This document shows, in pieces, positions 1-11,100 of a stretch of DNA of 64,000 nt (the stretch's first letter is position 1; the number at the start of each line of letters is the position of its first letter). The DNA comes from Anisus vortex. Lineage: Eukaryota; Mollusca; Gastropoda; Planorbidae. A program made the position numbers and the translations under genes. The notes beneath the pieces were generated by a model, which did not search any database, had not been told where the DNA came from, and was given only the letters and a program-made list of their open reading frames with translations. The DNA is taken from contig OX421497.1 in NCBI GenBank assembly GCA_949126835.1, positions 8,962,420-9,026,419 of the forward strand, read 5' to 3'.

Positions 1-1250
1 GGCCCATATAAATATATTCTCTATAGGCCTACTTGTTAATGTAGGCCTAACACTCTATATGTTACAGATGCCCCTATACAGGACACTATAATTCCATTCT
101 TCCCCCCCCCCCCCCCGCCTTTTATTTTCATAAACCAAATTTCTTTTATTTGTACTTTTTAAATAAAAAATTATAATATTTCTAAAGACAGTTAAAGGAC
201 TCTATATAATGAACATAGCTTAATGGTACATATTTAGCTTCCACATTGTAATGCCCTTAAAAATATTTTATTTAATTTTATTTGTATCCGTGTCATTGTT
301 TAGTGATGTAGGCCTAGTGAATTCGGTTTTGCCGCGCCTCCTGATATTTTAGATTTTCTCCTGAAAAACTCCCGAAAACCTCCTGAAATTTTGATTTGAG
401 TTAGGTGCAGGAACCCTGAGTTAAAGTGGTCGCCATTTCCCCTTTATGATTAATAAAGTTAATAGAGTTATTGTGGTGAAGGCAAAAACGATAATATAAT
501 GTTGGCGATTTTGTAACAATTAACTTGTGTAAAGCTTCATTACCTGGTTGTAGAAAAGAAAGAAAGAAACCCACATAATTTTAGGTCAAATTAACGGAAT
601 GTAGGCTTAGTTTGATCAGCAACCTAATTAGGATTGCATGGTAAAAAGGTTGGGCAGAAGGGGGGGGGGGGCGGCTAGGTTGTAAGACTGTTATAGTTGA
701 AGGGGGATTGGAAAAAAAAGGGGGGGGGGAATAGTGCGCGTTATTGGGAAATTATTATTTAAAAAAAAATAGCCTAACACTGACTTTTTCTTTAATAGAT
801 TAGTGACTGCCTCTACAGAGTCTATAGTCAAAACAATAACAGCATAAAGTTCAAAACATTTTTATGGAAAGCCAAAGTTTTCGAAATGTAGAACTCTAAA
901 ATGGCAATACATTGATATTCAAATAAATACACATAGAAATTTAAAAGAAATTTGTAAAGGCGTAGGCTATAACAATAGGGAATGCTAACAATATTTTAAA
1001 GTTTTTTCTTGTAGAATTATCATTATAATAAATTAAAATTCAATCTATCGGCTATGTATAAATCTTGGTTATGAGGGACAGGGGAAGAGTTTGTGTGTGA
1101 GTGTGGCGCGGAAAAGGGGAGGAGGAGACTGTGATTTTTTTTGCTGGCCCATATGGTCAGGTAAAACGTAGGAGATTTGGAGGTTTCGAACAATCTTTGA
1201 ATTTTTTACCTATAACACAGGACTAATGAGTATTTTCAAAAAAACATTAT
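1..1250. other. Non-coding flank upstream of kinase copy A
   Basis: I see no gene here. The stretch is AT-rich with homopolymer runs: a C tract near 103-116 and G tracts near 661-672 and 721-729. The short palindrome TAGGCCTA occurs several times (near 24, 43 and 309). No open frame has recognisable protein character. Confidence 0.6.
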
Positions 1251-1254
1251 GGCA

Positions 1255-1725
1255 ACAATCAAGCGGCTCAAGCTGACATGGCTCGGCCATGTGTTGCAGC
1301 ATAATAACCTGCCAAAACCCATCCTCTAAGACGGGGGTCGGCAACCTTTTTATAAAAGTGTGCCAGAGTAGAATTTCTAACTCATTCAGCGTGCCAACAG
1401 CCTAAAAGTCAAACCACTATTTTCTTGTAGAAGAGACTCTAATTGTCTTTTTCGGAGTCTTGCGCGTGCCATTGAAAAAGGCTCGGAGTGCAAAGTCTGG
1501 CACGCGTGTCGTAGGTTGCCGACACCTGCTCTAAGACACTGTAGAAGGTGTACGTCGGAGAGGCCAACAGCGGAAATCTTGGTTCGACACTATAAAAGAT
1601 TGGACAAAGCTGCAAATGACTGAACTATTAGGAGCCGCTCAAGACAGGCCAAAATGGAGAAAGATGACTGCTGAGGTGTCCATTCGCTCACCCTCACCAA
1701 CGACCATAACGGTCAAGGGTATGAT
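1255..1725 (+). mobile_element. Non-LTR retrotransposon 3' remnant (RTE/jockey-like C-terminus)
   Basis: Conceptual translation gives the typical end of a LINE polyprotein. A segment containing LTWLGHVLQHNN is followed, after an interrupting MITE, by a basic GQQRKSW segment and then AAQDRPKWRKM. This order (WLGH, R-rich GQQRKSW, AxDRxxWR) is known from the region downstream of the RT domain in several endonuclease-type LINE clades. The reading frame is broken by the MITE and by stops, so this is a fossil. The LINE on the minus strand at 47960-49208 has the same C-terminal signature (AAQDRDQWRK). The clade is uncertain. Confidence 0.7.
1332..1528. mobile_element. hAT-like MITE with 8-bp target duplication
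   Basis: A 197-bp insertion interrupts the LINE remnant. Its left end reads CGGGGGTCGGCAACC. The reverse complement of its right end reads CAGGTGTCGGCAACC, so the ends form terminal inverted repeats. The 8-bp direct repeat CTCTAAGA flanks it at 1324-1331 and 1529-1536. An 8-bp duplication with a CAGGGGTCGGCAACC-type terminus is characteristic of non-autonomous hAT elements. It has no coding capacity. Confidence 0.88.
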
Positions 1726-1796
1726 GATATGGTCATGTCTCCACGCTAAGAGTCTATATTTTAGTCTTGCATTTATCCCCATAGCCGTTAAGAGGG

Positions 1797-2116
1797 AATC
1801 AAATCTCGGCCCGTGTTCTCATTTTCGAGAAGTGGGGTCTAGATACGGTGACTTTTATGATCTATAATCTATCGGGAAATCCCATTATTACCTTTTTGTT
1901 TTTACCGTAACATACAAAGGGCCTACACCTTTAGTTTTGTAGTTTATGACATGGTTTAGAAAGAACAAACTTTAATAGTAATAGTGTCATATAATTTAGT
2001 CTAATTACTTACTTTATTCCGATTGACTGGCCGTTGTGATATTTTCACTTAGAATATGAACGATTAGAGCCTAAATTTAAATGAGAATTGCAGTCTGAAA
2101 AGTGGAATTTAAAACA
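1797..2116 (+). promoter_or_regulatory. Candidate promoter/5' UTR of kinase A, conserved with copy C
   Basis: This stretch aligns by eye with 53250-53575, immediately upstream of the start codon of copy C. Shared blocks include CAAATCTCGG, a TATCGGGAA..CCCATTAT segment, and ACTTAGAATATGAA near 2046-2060. Homology that continues upstream of the ATG in both copies shows the duplicated unit included the 5' flank, so this is the best promoter candidate. I could not identify a convincing TATA box or initiator. Confidence 0.5.
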
Positions 2117-2168
2117 ATGGCTGACCACGTCGATTACAATAAAATAAAGACATTCAATTTTGTTGGCA
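2117..2168 (+). CDS. Kinase A, exon 0 (start exon)
   Basis: It encodes an N-terminal leader beginning MADHVDYNKIK and ends in phase 1 at a GTAAGT donor. The start is chosen because copy C has the same ATG at 53576 with a similar peptide (MADYTGNVDYNKIK) and the same donor position. Confidence 0.82.
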
Positions 2169-5100
2169 GTAAGTAGGCCTAAGCTTAGGCTATATGTTAA
2201 TGATTCAATTCAACCAATGTACTCGTCAAATCGGCATAGATCTAGTTTTGAACAAAAGGATGCGATACTTGACTATAAAATAATTATTCCTAATATTGAT
2301 AGATTATTAGGCCTATATATAATTCTACCTTTTACAAAAGATCTCACATCTCCTACCCGAACGATGCGAGATTTTCGTTTTAAAAGCAACAGCTAAATTG
2401 TGATTTGGTTAAAAAAAAAACAGTAGGGGAGAATGGGTAGAAATGGCCAGGTGGGAGAAATGGCCCACCCCTATTAGGCCTATATCCTAAACTGATGGAC
2501 CTTAATGTTTAGGATGTAAATGAATGTATTTAGTACATTCTTTTTATGGTCCTCCATCATTTTCCGGGCGAAATGTTCGATTATTGTTGGACTGGATATG
2601 TTTGAAATTTTATGTTAAAAAAAATACTTTTTGAACTTTCACATTTTTTAAATCAAAATTAAGCCTAATAGTAACTAACACATTTTTATACGCTGGCTTT
2701 TAAGTTTAAAATAGAATTGAGTTTGAAAGGTCTATAATTAATTTTAATACGTTTTCAAACGTGTTTAACATAAGTCTCTTAACTTAGGCCCTATTTCAAA
2801 TTGACATGGGACATGGAGATATGAATGTGACTATTTACGCTAATATAAAGCCTATAATATAGCCTATAATTTCTTTTTACTGAAAACAGTTAGGAAAACT
2901 AAACGTATGAAATTGTTCATAATTTTAAAAAGTTGAAACCGAAGAGAAATAAAAACTAACCCATAAAAACAAAGTTTTTATTATACTCCCTTTCTTTGTA
3001 AACAAACCTTGAACATTTGTACGGCTTTAACAAAAACATTGCCTGCAAATTTTATAATACGAATGTAAACATGATTTTCCCCCCCCTTCATTCTTAATAA
3101 TCTCAGCGCGACGAAAAACCATAAAAAGTTGGACCGGCATTTTCAACGTGACACCAAAACAAAGCGTTAAATTTTCCAAAAATAATCATAATTATAGTAT
3201 AATTAAGTATTTTTAACTGAAAATTTGATAGAATATACTGTTAGTCGCCAATAGTCTGCTGCCCAAGTTTCAGCTCTATTGGACGACGGGAAGTGGTCGA
3301 AAAATCGATGCTAAGTTTTACAAGCAAGCAAGCAGTACGAGTTAATAGAAAGGGAGTAAAAACATTTTTATTACAGAAACCATAGACTAGATATTATATC
3401 TGTGCGGAAACAAAAAAAAATCTCTGTTGGCAATCGAACCTAGGTCACTTATTGCGTGACAGGCGGGTGTTTTAACGGCTATACTTCGAAAGAAAAGTCT
3501 GAAAAGTGAAATAAAAGACAATATGGTCACTGGGACGTAATAAATGCAACTGTAGAAACAGCGAAAATTAAAACATGAAATAAAAAAACAAATTAAAAAA
3601 ATACAAACAAACATAAAAACCCTTAAAGCTTAAACATTAAATTCATTTAGATCTAAGTGTTATTATATTATAGACAGACATCGGTAGATAAGACATAATA
3701 AGGGTTTGACGAAGATATAGCCTATTACATATACTGTTATTTATTTGTTTAAATGTTCGCCATACGTTTCTATTGAGATTTTCTGTTTGTATAAAATCAG
3801 ATGGCTCTAAGGAGCCAACGAATTGGAAAAAGGGAGATATGATTGGTCATGGGACGTACGGCAAGGTCTATAAGGCTACTGTGGACAACTTCCTGATTGC
3901 CGTGAAGAAGATGCCAAATGTTTCGCATCTAGACAAAGAGAAAGAGGTAGAAAATAATTAACATCTAGAGATGGATATATTGCCTATACATACTTACATA
4001 CATGCATGCATATAGATATAGGCCTACAGAATACGTTTATGTTTATCTGTTTGGATTATTAATAAGGCCCTAAGCTTATACTTAAAATAAATTATTGCAA
4101 TACATTTTTAGAAAACCGTTAGAAAGGAAAAGGAAGCTTTGATGACGTTTTCCCACGAAAGAATTATTACGTATTTCGGCTTCTGTGAGGCTAATCAAAT
4201 GTTTTACATTTTCTTGGAGTTCATGAAAGGCGTAAGTAGTTAACATAACATTTATCTATTATAATTATAAGTAGACTTTTTTTAAATGAATTGTCTTTCA
4301 ACCGTTTTGTTTCTCACAGAACTATCAAAGACTTGTATGACCATAATACTGGTTTTAATTCCTGTCTGTTAGCATGACTCGGCGTGTTGTAAATCAACTC
4401 CTTTTCTATTACATTTCTTTTGCATGTGGCGTACCGAATGTCTAATGTTGTTGTTTTTTTTTTGGGGGGGGGGGAGGGGGGCTTAACCTATTCTCTGTGT
4501 CCGCAAACCTGCTTGGCAGAATTATTGCAAGCCATGGTATATCACTGAAACGATTTGGAGTTGGCACAAGATATGTAAGAGATCGCCTGTCCTCCACCGT
4601 CTGCTTGTGCTGGCAATGCTTTGGGTTGTGAAGTAGTACTGTCTTACTGGGATAGCTTGTATAGCTGATAATAATAAGGCAATTGTGTGAAGTGCTGAAG
4701 CGCGTTTTTAAATAGCTGAATCTAGAAGTCTGACCACACCTATCTTGTTCTCTCTCCACTGGCTCTCATGATTAAGTATTTTGATCTTAAACTCCGGCTG
4801 CTTGCTTATGGCTGTATGGATGGTACTGAATCCAAAGCATATGGTCCTCATCACATTTTCTATTATGTAATTGGACACATAAAGAGTTTTTTTGGATAAC
4901 TCTGATTTGACTCTAAGACGCATAAACTGTTGCACAGCTCGCCTCAGAAATTGATGGATTTTGAGACCCCAAAAAAAATCCTTTAAAGAGTTTAGCGACA
5001 TCTCTGTGTACCAATTTTATTTGTATCTTCCAAATCCCTAAATATGCAACTGAATTGTAGAAACGGAGCTGGTGACCCTAATTTAGAATCAAACCATCTA

Positions 5101-8100
5101 TATATATTAAACCATAGTAGTAATTTTAAAAGCACAACAAATTAATTATTTTTTTTTTGGATATAAAAATATAGATTTGCTGTGGCAAGCAAATGTTTTA
5201 ATTAAAAAGTCTACTTTTGAAAAAAAGTTTACTTACCGGTATATCATAGTCATTATTATGTGAATATCTGTTACGATTTAAAAACAAAGGTTCACCTAAA
5301 ATATTGTCAATAATAGGCCTATAGGCCTTGACCTATTTGGCAAAAAGAATATTTGACAACAATGTTTTTTTAACAAAACGCATTATGTAAATGTATCCCT
5401 ATAACCTATTTGGTTTTCTGATGAATCTAAACAGTTTAAAAGCAAAACAATTTGTCATAATGTCAATACATTAATTTAAAAAAAAAAACGTTTAGTGGAA
5501 GACATGTCAATTATTTGTAAACCAAACAACTTGTTTAATCATCTACAAACATTCTCATTTTTAGGTCAGCCACTAGAAATAATAATTTGGGCTTCATGGA
5601 CTTTTCTAAACACAAAAGCGAAAAAAAAAATATTGCAGGAATAAACTACAAAAATATGAAACTAGTGTCAGCGCTCAATACCTCGGTTTACCTTTCAAAA
5701 ATCACTAGCTTAGCACTTAGAGAATCATTTGAAAGCATTAATCATTATAATAATCTGTCATCACATAGAGAATCATTTGAAATCATTAATCATTATAATA
5801 ATATGTCCTTACATAGAGAATAATTTGAAAGCATTAATCATTATAATAATCTGTCATCACATAGAGAATCATTTGAAATCATTAATCATTATAATAATAT
5901 GTCATTACATAGAGAATAATTTGAAAGCATTAATCATTATAATAATCTGTCATCACATAGAGAATCATTTGAAATCATTAATCATTATAATAATATGTCA
6001 TTACATAGAGAATAATTTGAAAGCATTAATCATTATAATAATCTGTCATCACATAGAGAAAAATTTGAAAGCATTAATCATTATAATAATCTGTCATCAC
6101 ATAGAGAATCATTTGAAAGCATTAATCATTATAATAATCTGTCATCACATAGAGAATCATTTGAAAGCATTAATCATTATAATAATCTGTCATCACATAG
6201 AGAATCATTTGAAATCATTAATCATTATAATAATATGTCATTACATAGAGAATAATTTGAAAGCATTAATCATTATAATAATCTGTCATCACATAGAGAA
6301 TCATTTGAAATCATGAATCATTATAATAATATGTCATTACATAGAGAATAATTTGAAAGCATTAATCATTATAATAATCTGTCATCACATAGAGAATCAT
6401 TTGAAATCATTAATCATTATAATAATATGTCATTACATAGAGAATAATTTGAAAGCATTAATCATTATAATAATCTGTCATCACATAGAGAATCATTTGA
6501 AATCATTAATCATTATAATAATATGTCATTACATAGTGAATAATTTGAAAGCATTAATCATTATAATAATCTGTCATCACATAGAGAATAATTTGAAAGC
6601 ATTAATCATTATAATAATCTGTCATCACATAGAGAATAATTTGAAAGCATTAATCATTATAATAATCTGTCATCAGGGTTCCCTGCATGAGTTTATTATA
6701 GGTAAGAACCAAAAGGATGAGCGAATTGATGAGGCTCACGCAGGCCGAATTACCCTTCAAATTGTACAGGGAGTTGATTACCTCCATGAGAACAAATTCT
6801 TTCACAGAGACATCAAAAGTAAATCTAAAACACTTTTTCTTATTTCTGTATACTTTTTAGGTGATTAGGTGATCAGAATAGTAAGATTTAATGCTTAAAT
6901 TATCGGTTTCATTAAAAGGATCAGTTTGATATTAAATTTACAAAGATCCACTATGTTTTTGTGAAGGGAATCATTAAAAAGGTGAAAATACGTTTTATTG
7001 AACCAATTAGATTTACATTAGTTTTTTAAGGCCATTAGTGAAAGGAAGGCGTTATGCGGCGGATCCGGTGTATAACGTTCAGCGTTATGCGGCGGATCCG
7101 GTGTATAACGTTCAGCGTTATGCGGCGGATCCGTTGTATAACGTTCAGCGTTATGCGGCAGATCCGGTGTATAACGTTCAGCGTTATGCGGCAGATCCGG
7201 TGTATAACGTTCAGCGTTTTGCGGCGGATCCGGTGTATAACGTTCAGCGTTATGCGGCGGATCCAATGTATTACGAATATGTGTATAATTATTAATGCCG
7301 AACGTCATCGGCAGACCCAAATTCACGAAAAATTGTTAGAGTTAGCCTATACTTATGACTTATAACTTTATGACATTATAGGCCTACTAATTTATACTAT
7401 TCTATAAGCTCAGGCTTTTATTTTTTTAAATTTAGGATCATATTCCTAGTTCAGTCCTAACCTTAACCGGGCCTAACCGTAACCGGGCCTAACCGTAACA
7501 TCAATAATCAATTTGTAATTGTGATTAAGTGACATAACCTTTTTGTTTGAATTAATTATAAACAATGACAAATAGTTAGTAAAAATTCACGTATTTAACT
7601 AAAAATATAATATCGTTTTACTATAATTGAATTAATAATATTTTTAAAAAAAGGTGGAGATGGGCGGGGTAGAACCTGCGTTACCCCTGTTGACAGAACA
7701 TGTTAGTAACCACTGGGTTATGAAAACTTGTTGATAATCTAACAAAAAATTGTAGTTTAACATACAGGGCCAGATAAACAATAATGCGCATGCGCCAATA
7801 TCAGTTTGTATAATATAGGTCATGAGTTCACGCAAAAATTCGCCGTATTACGTTTTGCGTTATACGGCGAATCCGCCGTATAATCACTCCGTTGGTGAAA
7901 ACATTAAAAAAAAAAATAAAAAAAAAATTTATGTTTTAGGTGCCAATGTCCTGATGTCTGATGCTGAGAATGTGAAACTGGCAGATTTTGGATTGACAAG
8001 AACATTTGAAGAAGTTTCTAAAACCTACACTAAAGGTGTGGGAACGGACCGTTTCATGGCCCCAGAAAGGGTGATCCCTGAAAGACATTACGGAAATCCT

Positions 8101-11100
8101 GTTGACATTTGGTAATAATAATAAGGATATAATGTAACACTAGTAACACAACGTTGTTATTTGACATCTTATTTTAAATAATTTTGTACTATCGCAACAT
8201 TTGGCAATATGTATATGATCTTATTATTTGCAGACATTCTTTGCACCTTTAACGACTTTTTTCTAGTCTTGCGCTTTCATCAGAAATCTAAATAAATATC
8301 TTCTACTACTTCTTCATGGTTTTGATACTTAAAGGTCTTAGACTAAAGCCCTACATGAATGTCCGCAGTTGTTTTCTGGTCTTTTGATGTGCCGCACAAC
8401 ATCTATGAGAAGACTCCCTTAATCCAGGCAGAAGTCTAGTCTCTTCTGTTGTAAAGAGGATATTAAAATATCTTTAGGCCTCACAGACTGACCTCTATAG
8501 TCTGGTCTCTTTTTCCAAATTAATGAACACATTGAATTGTCTGCCAGGCGGAGAATCTCCATGTGAGATATAAGGCCACAGTGACCGTTTTAGAGTACAA
8601 AATGAAATTGTAGTTTAACTTTCCTCCATTCTGTTTTAAAACCTTAATGTTGCAGCTTTCAGCTAAACTAAACTTTTCACCGTTAACAAAAACTAATGTT
8701 GCAACCAGTACGAAAACTAATGTTACAGTTCCTAACAAAATAAACGTTATGTTATATTTGTTTCACTACACTACGCTGATATTAGAAAAAAGAATGCATT
8801 GGACCCGAAAACTATATTCTTGAAGCCAAAATCATTAGGCTTTCACGTGACTTTCACTTATATATAAAATTAGATTCCCTTAAGACTGACCTGCAAATAC
8901 AATTCAAGTGATTTAGACTTCCTTTTTATCGTATGATTTTGTTGTAATTATAGGTGGTTTATTCCTATAAATCGCATAGATGGATAAGTGAATAGTAGCC
9001 TATAAATAGTGTAATCAATTCTAGCCTCAAATTTGCACATACAAATGTTAACTTATTATGAAGGTGCTATCCATTCATTTTATCGACCAGTGTCTTGCTA
9101 CTATTTTCATTTCGAAAAATTTTGGCGATAGGCAATCATTTTTTGCAAGCTTTTTCTTGTCTTCTTTTTTTTTGGAAATCAAACATTTGTTGCGATTTTC
9201 GAGAAGAATTACATTGTCCTTCCGACATAGAATGTGGTTTTGCTAAAGTAGATTTGTGTTTTGCTAACCTGTGTATGACCAGATGGACTGAAAGACTATA
9301 CTGTGACTGTGTTTAACATTTAAACTGCTTACCGTATTTAGCCTATAACAATAAATACATGCTGAGATATTGAAAGGATATTGCATGCATACCTATACCA
9401 AAACCAGCCGAAACCTTGTTTAAAACTATTTTAGAGTGTTATTGTCGTTTCGTTTTTGTGAGCGCGCTGAACATGCTTGCATTAGCATAGAGTGAGACGC
9501 GATATAAATGACCAATTATTATTATTATTATTATTTTATCCATTTTTAATAACGTCCTTTTTGAAGCCATCATAAAAGACCAACCCTAGTGCAATGTCGT
9601 GTGATGATTAACACAACTTTCGATCTATGGTGTCCGATTAAAACCTTTCAGATCAGGTATTTGGGTTACCTAAACGAGTCAAGAATGGGGCACGGCGAGC
9701 AAGTTCGACTGGCGATCCGAAGGTCCTGGTGGATGCTAGCTTTTTCCCCCAGCTCTGATGACATTAGTTGGGCTAAAGAAAAGGCGTCTGGGCCACACAT
9801 CCCCTAGAATGCCGTGGCTACGGAAACTGGTGAACGCAGTTTCACCAGCCCTATGATCAGTTTGGTCCGACGAAATTACTTTACTTTTTAAACGAGTCAA
9901 GAAAGCCAACACATTGACACCATTTAAAACTCTGTATCAAAATGCAAACATAGAGTCAAACCACATCTAAGCGTTGGACGCAATACATTTTCTGCATAGA
10001 AGAAGTGTTTGTAACTTAAGATATAATGGTAGTTTTAATTTCTAGTATCATAGAGCATTACAGACATTTAAATTTAATTTATTTTGTTCTTATTAGCAAG
10101 AATGGTAAACCACAAGAGAAAAAAAATATGTTTTATTTTCTAGGGCCATTGGCTGTATAGTGGTTCACATGTTATCAGGAAAGATTCCGTATTCTGGTTT
10201 AGAAGATCAGCAAATTCCCATTAAGTTACTCACGGATCCAACACCAGCAAAGGCAATTTGGCCTACTGTTTCTGAAAGCTGTCAGCGATTCTTTCAGAAA
10301 TCTCTGGCAGTAAATCCTGCAAAGCGAGCTACCGCCAAGTTCCTGCTGAGTGATAATTTCGTTACAGGTAATGACATTAGTTTAGTAAGAGGCAGTAGCA
10401 TCAATTTTGTTCAAGTGTTAGCATTAGTTTTCATACAGATACTACTATTTAATTTGTCATTGATAGTAACAAGTTTAGCTAAAGACACTACCATTCGTTT
10501 AATTACAGAAACTACCATTAGTTTAGTTTAGTCACAGAGATGAAAACTGGCAGTGATATTAATAGCTCCAACATTCGTATTATTACATTTGATAAAAGTA
10601 GTGACTAGATTATATATCTTGTGTTGTTTTTTTGTAAAAGTTTACTTTGCATTTAGTAACATACATTTTGTTTTATAGGGACAGAGCCACCAGACGTTGA
10701 AATTGATGCCGAGTTTGATAATTCCGAGATTGAAAATTTCGAGATTGAAAATGAACCAGATGTTCTGGAGTAAGATAACCTTTATAAATAAATGAAGTCG
10801 TGACGCATTAGTCTAGTCCATAGGTTCTCAACGGGGGCGATATCACCCACCGGGGGGCGGTGAGAGGCTTTAGGGGGGCGCTGACATTCCCGGGGGCGAT
10901 TGGGGGGCGGTGAAGGGCCAGTGGGCGGTACAAACGTACCTGATATATTTTAACACCTCAGCTATTTGAATCGATTAGTTTTTGGAGGATTAAATATGAT
11001 GTAAACGCAAGTGCTGCTAAATATCTGATATCCTCCAACAGTATGCCTACATATTAATATATTAATAAGAAATAGGAATCGCAGTGACTTTTCGATGAAG

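Noticed and set aside
4442..5001. Minus-strand frames of about 100 codons in kinase A intron 2
   Set aside because: No family signature and low-complexity ends. They lie within an intron and are not conserved in copy C.
5729..6868. Long frames encoding HHIENHLKSLIIIIIC repeats as a membrane protein
   Set aside because: They arise because the minisatellite unit is 48 bp, a multiple of three. Frames end inside intron and exon without conserved starts.
7018..7365. Overlapping frames on both strands with AADPVYNVQRY-type repeats
   Set aside because: They are by-products of the 33-bp minisatellite and are open in several frames at once. No support as a gene.
7445..7500. Interstitial telomeric repeat (CCTAACC-like tandem)
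   Set aside because: The unit is a degenerate CCTAACCGTAACCGGG with only about three copies, not CCCTAA repeats.
9058..9316. Cysteine-rich peptide frame in intron 4
   Set aside because: No signal peptide followed by a regular cysteine pattern, and no counterpart in copies B or C.
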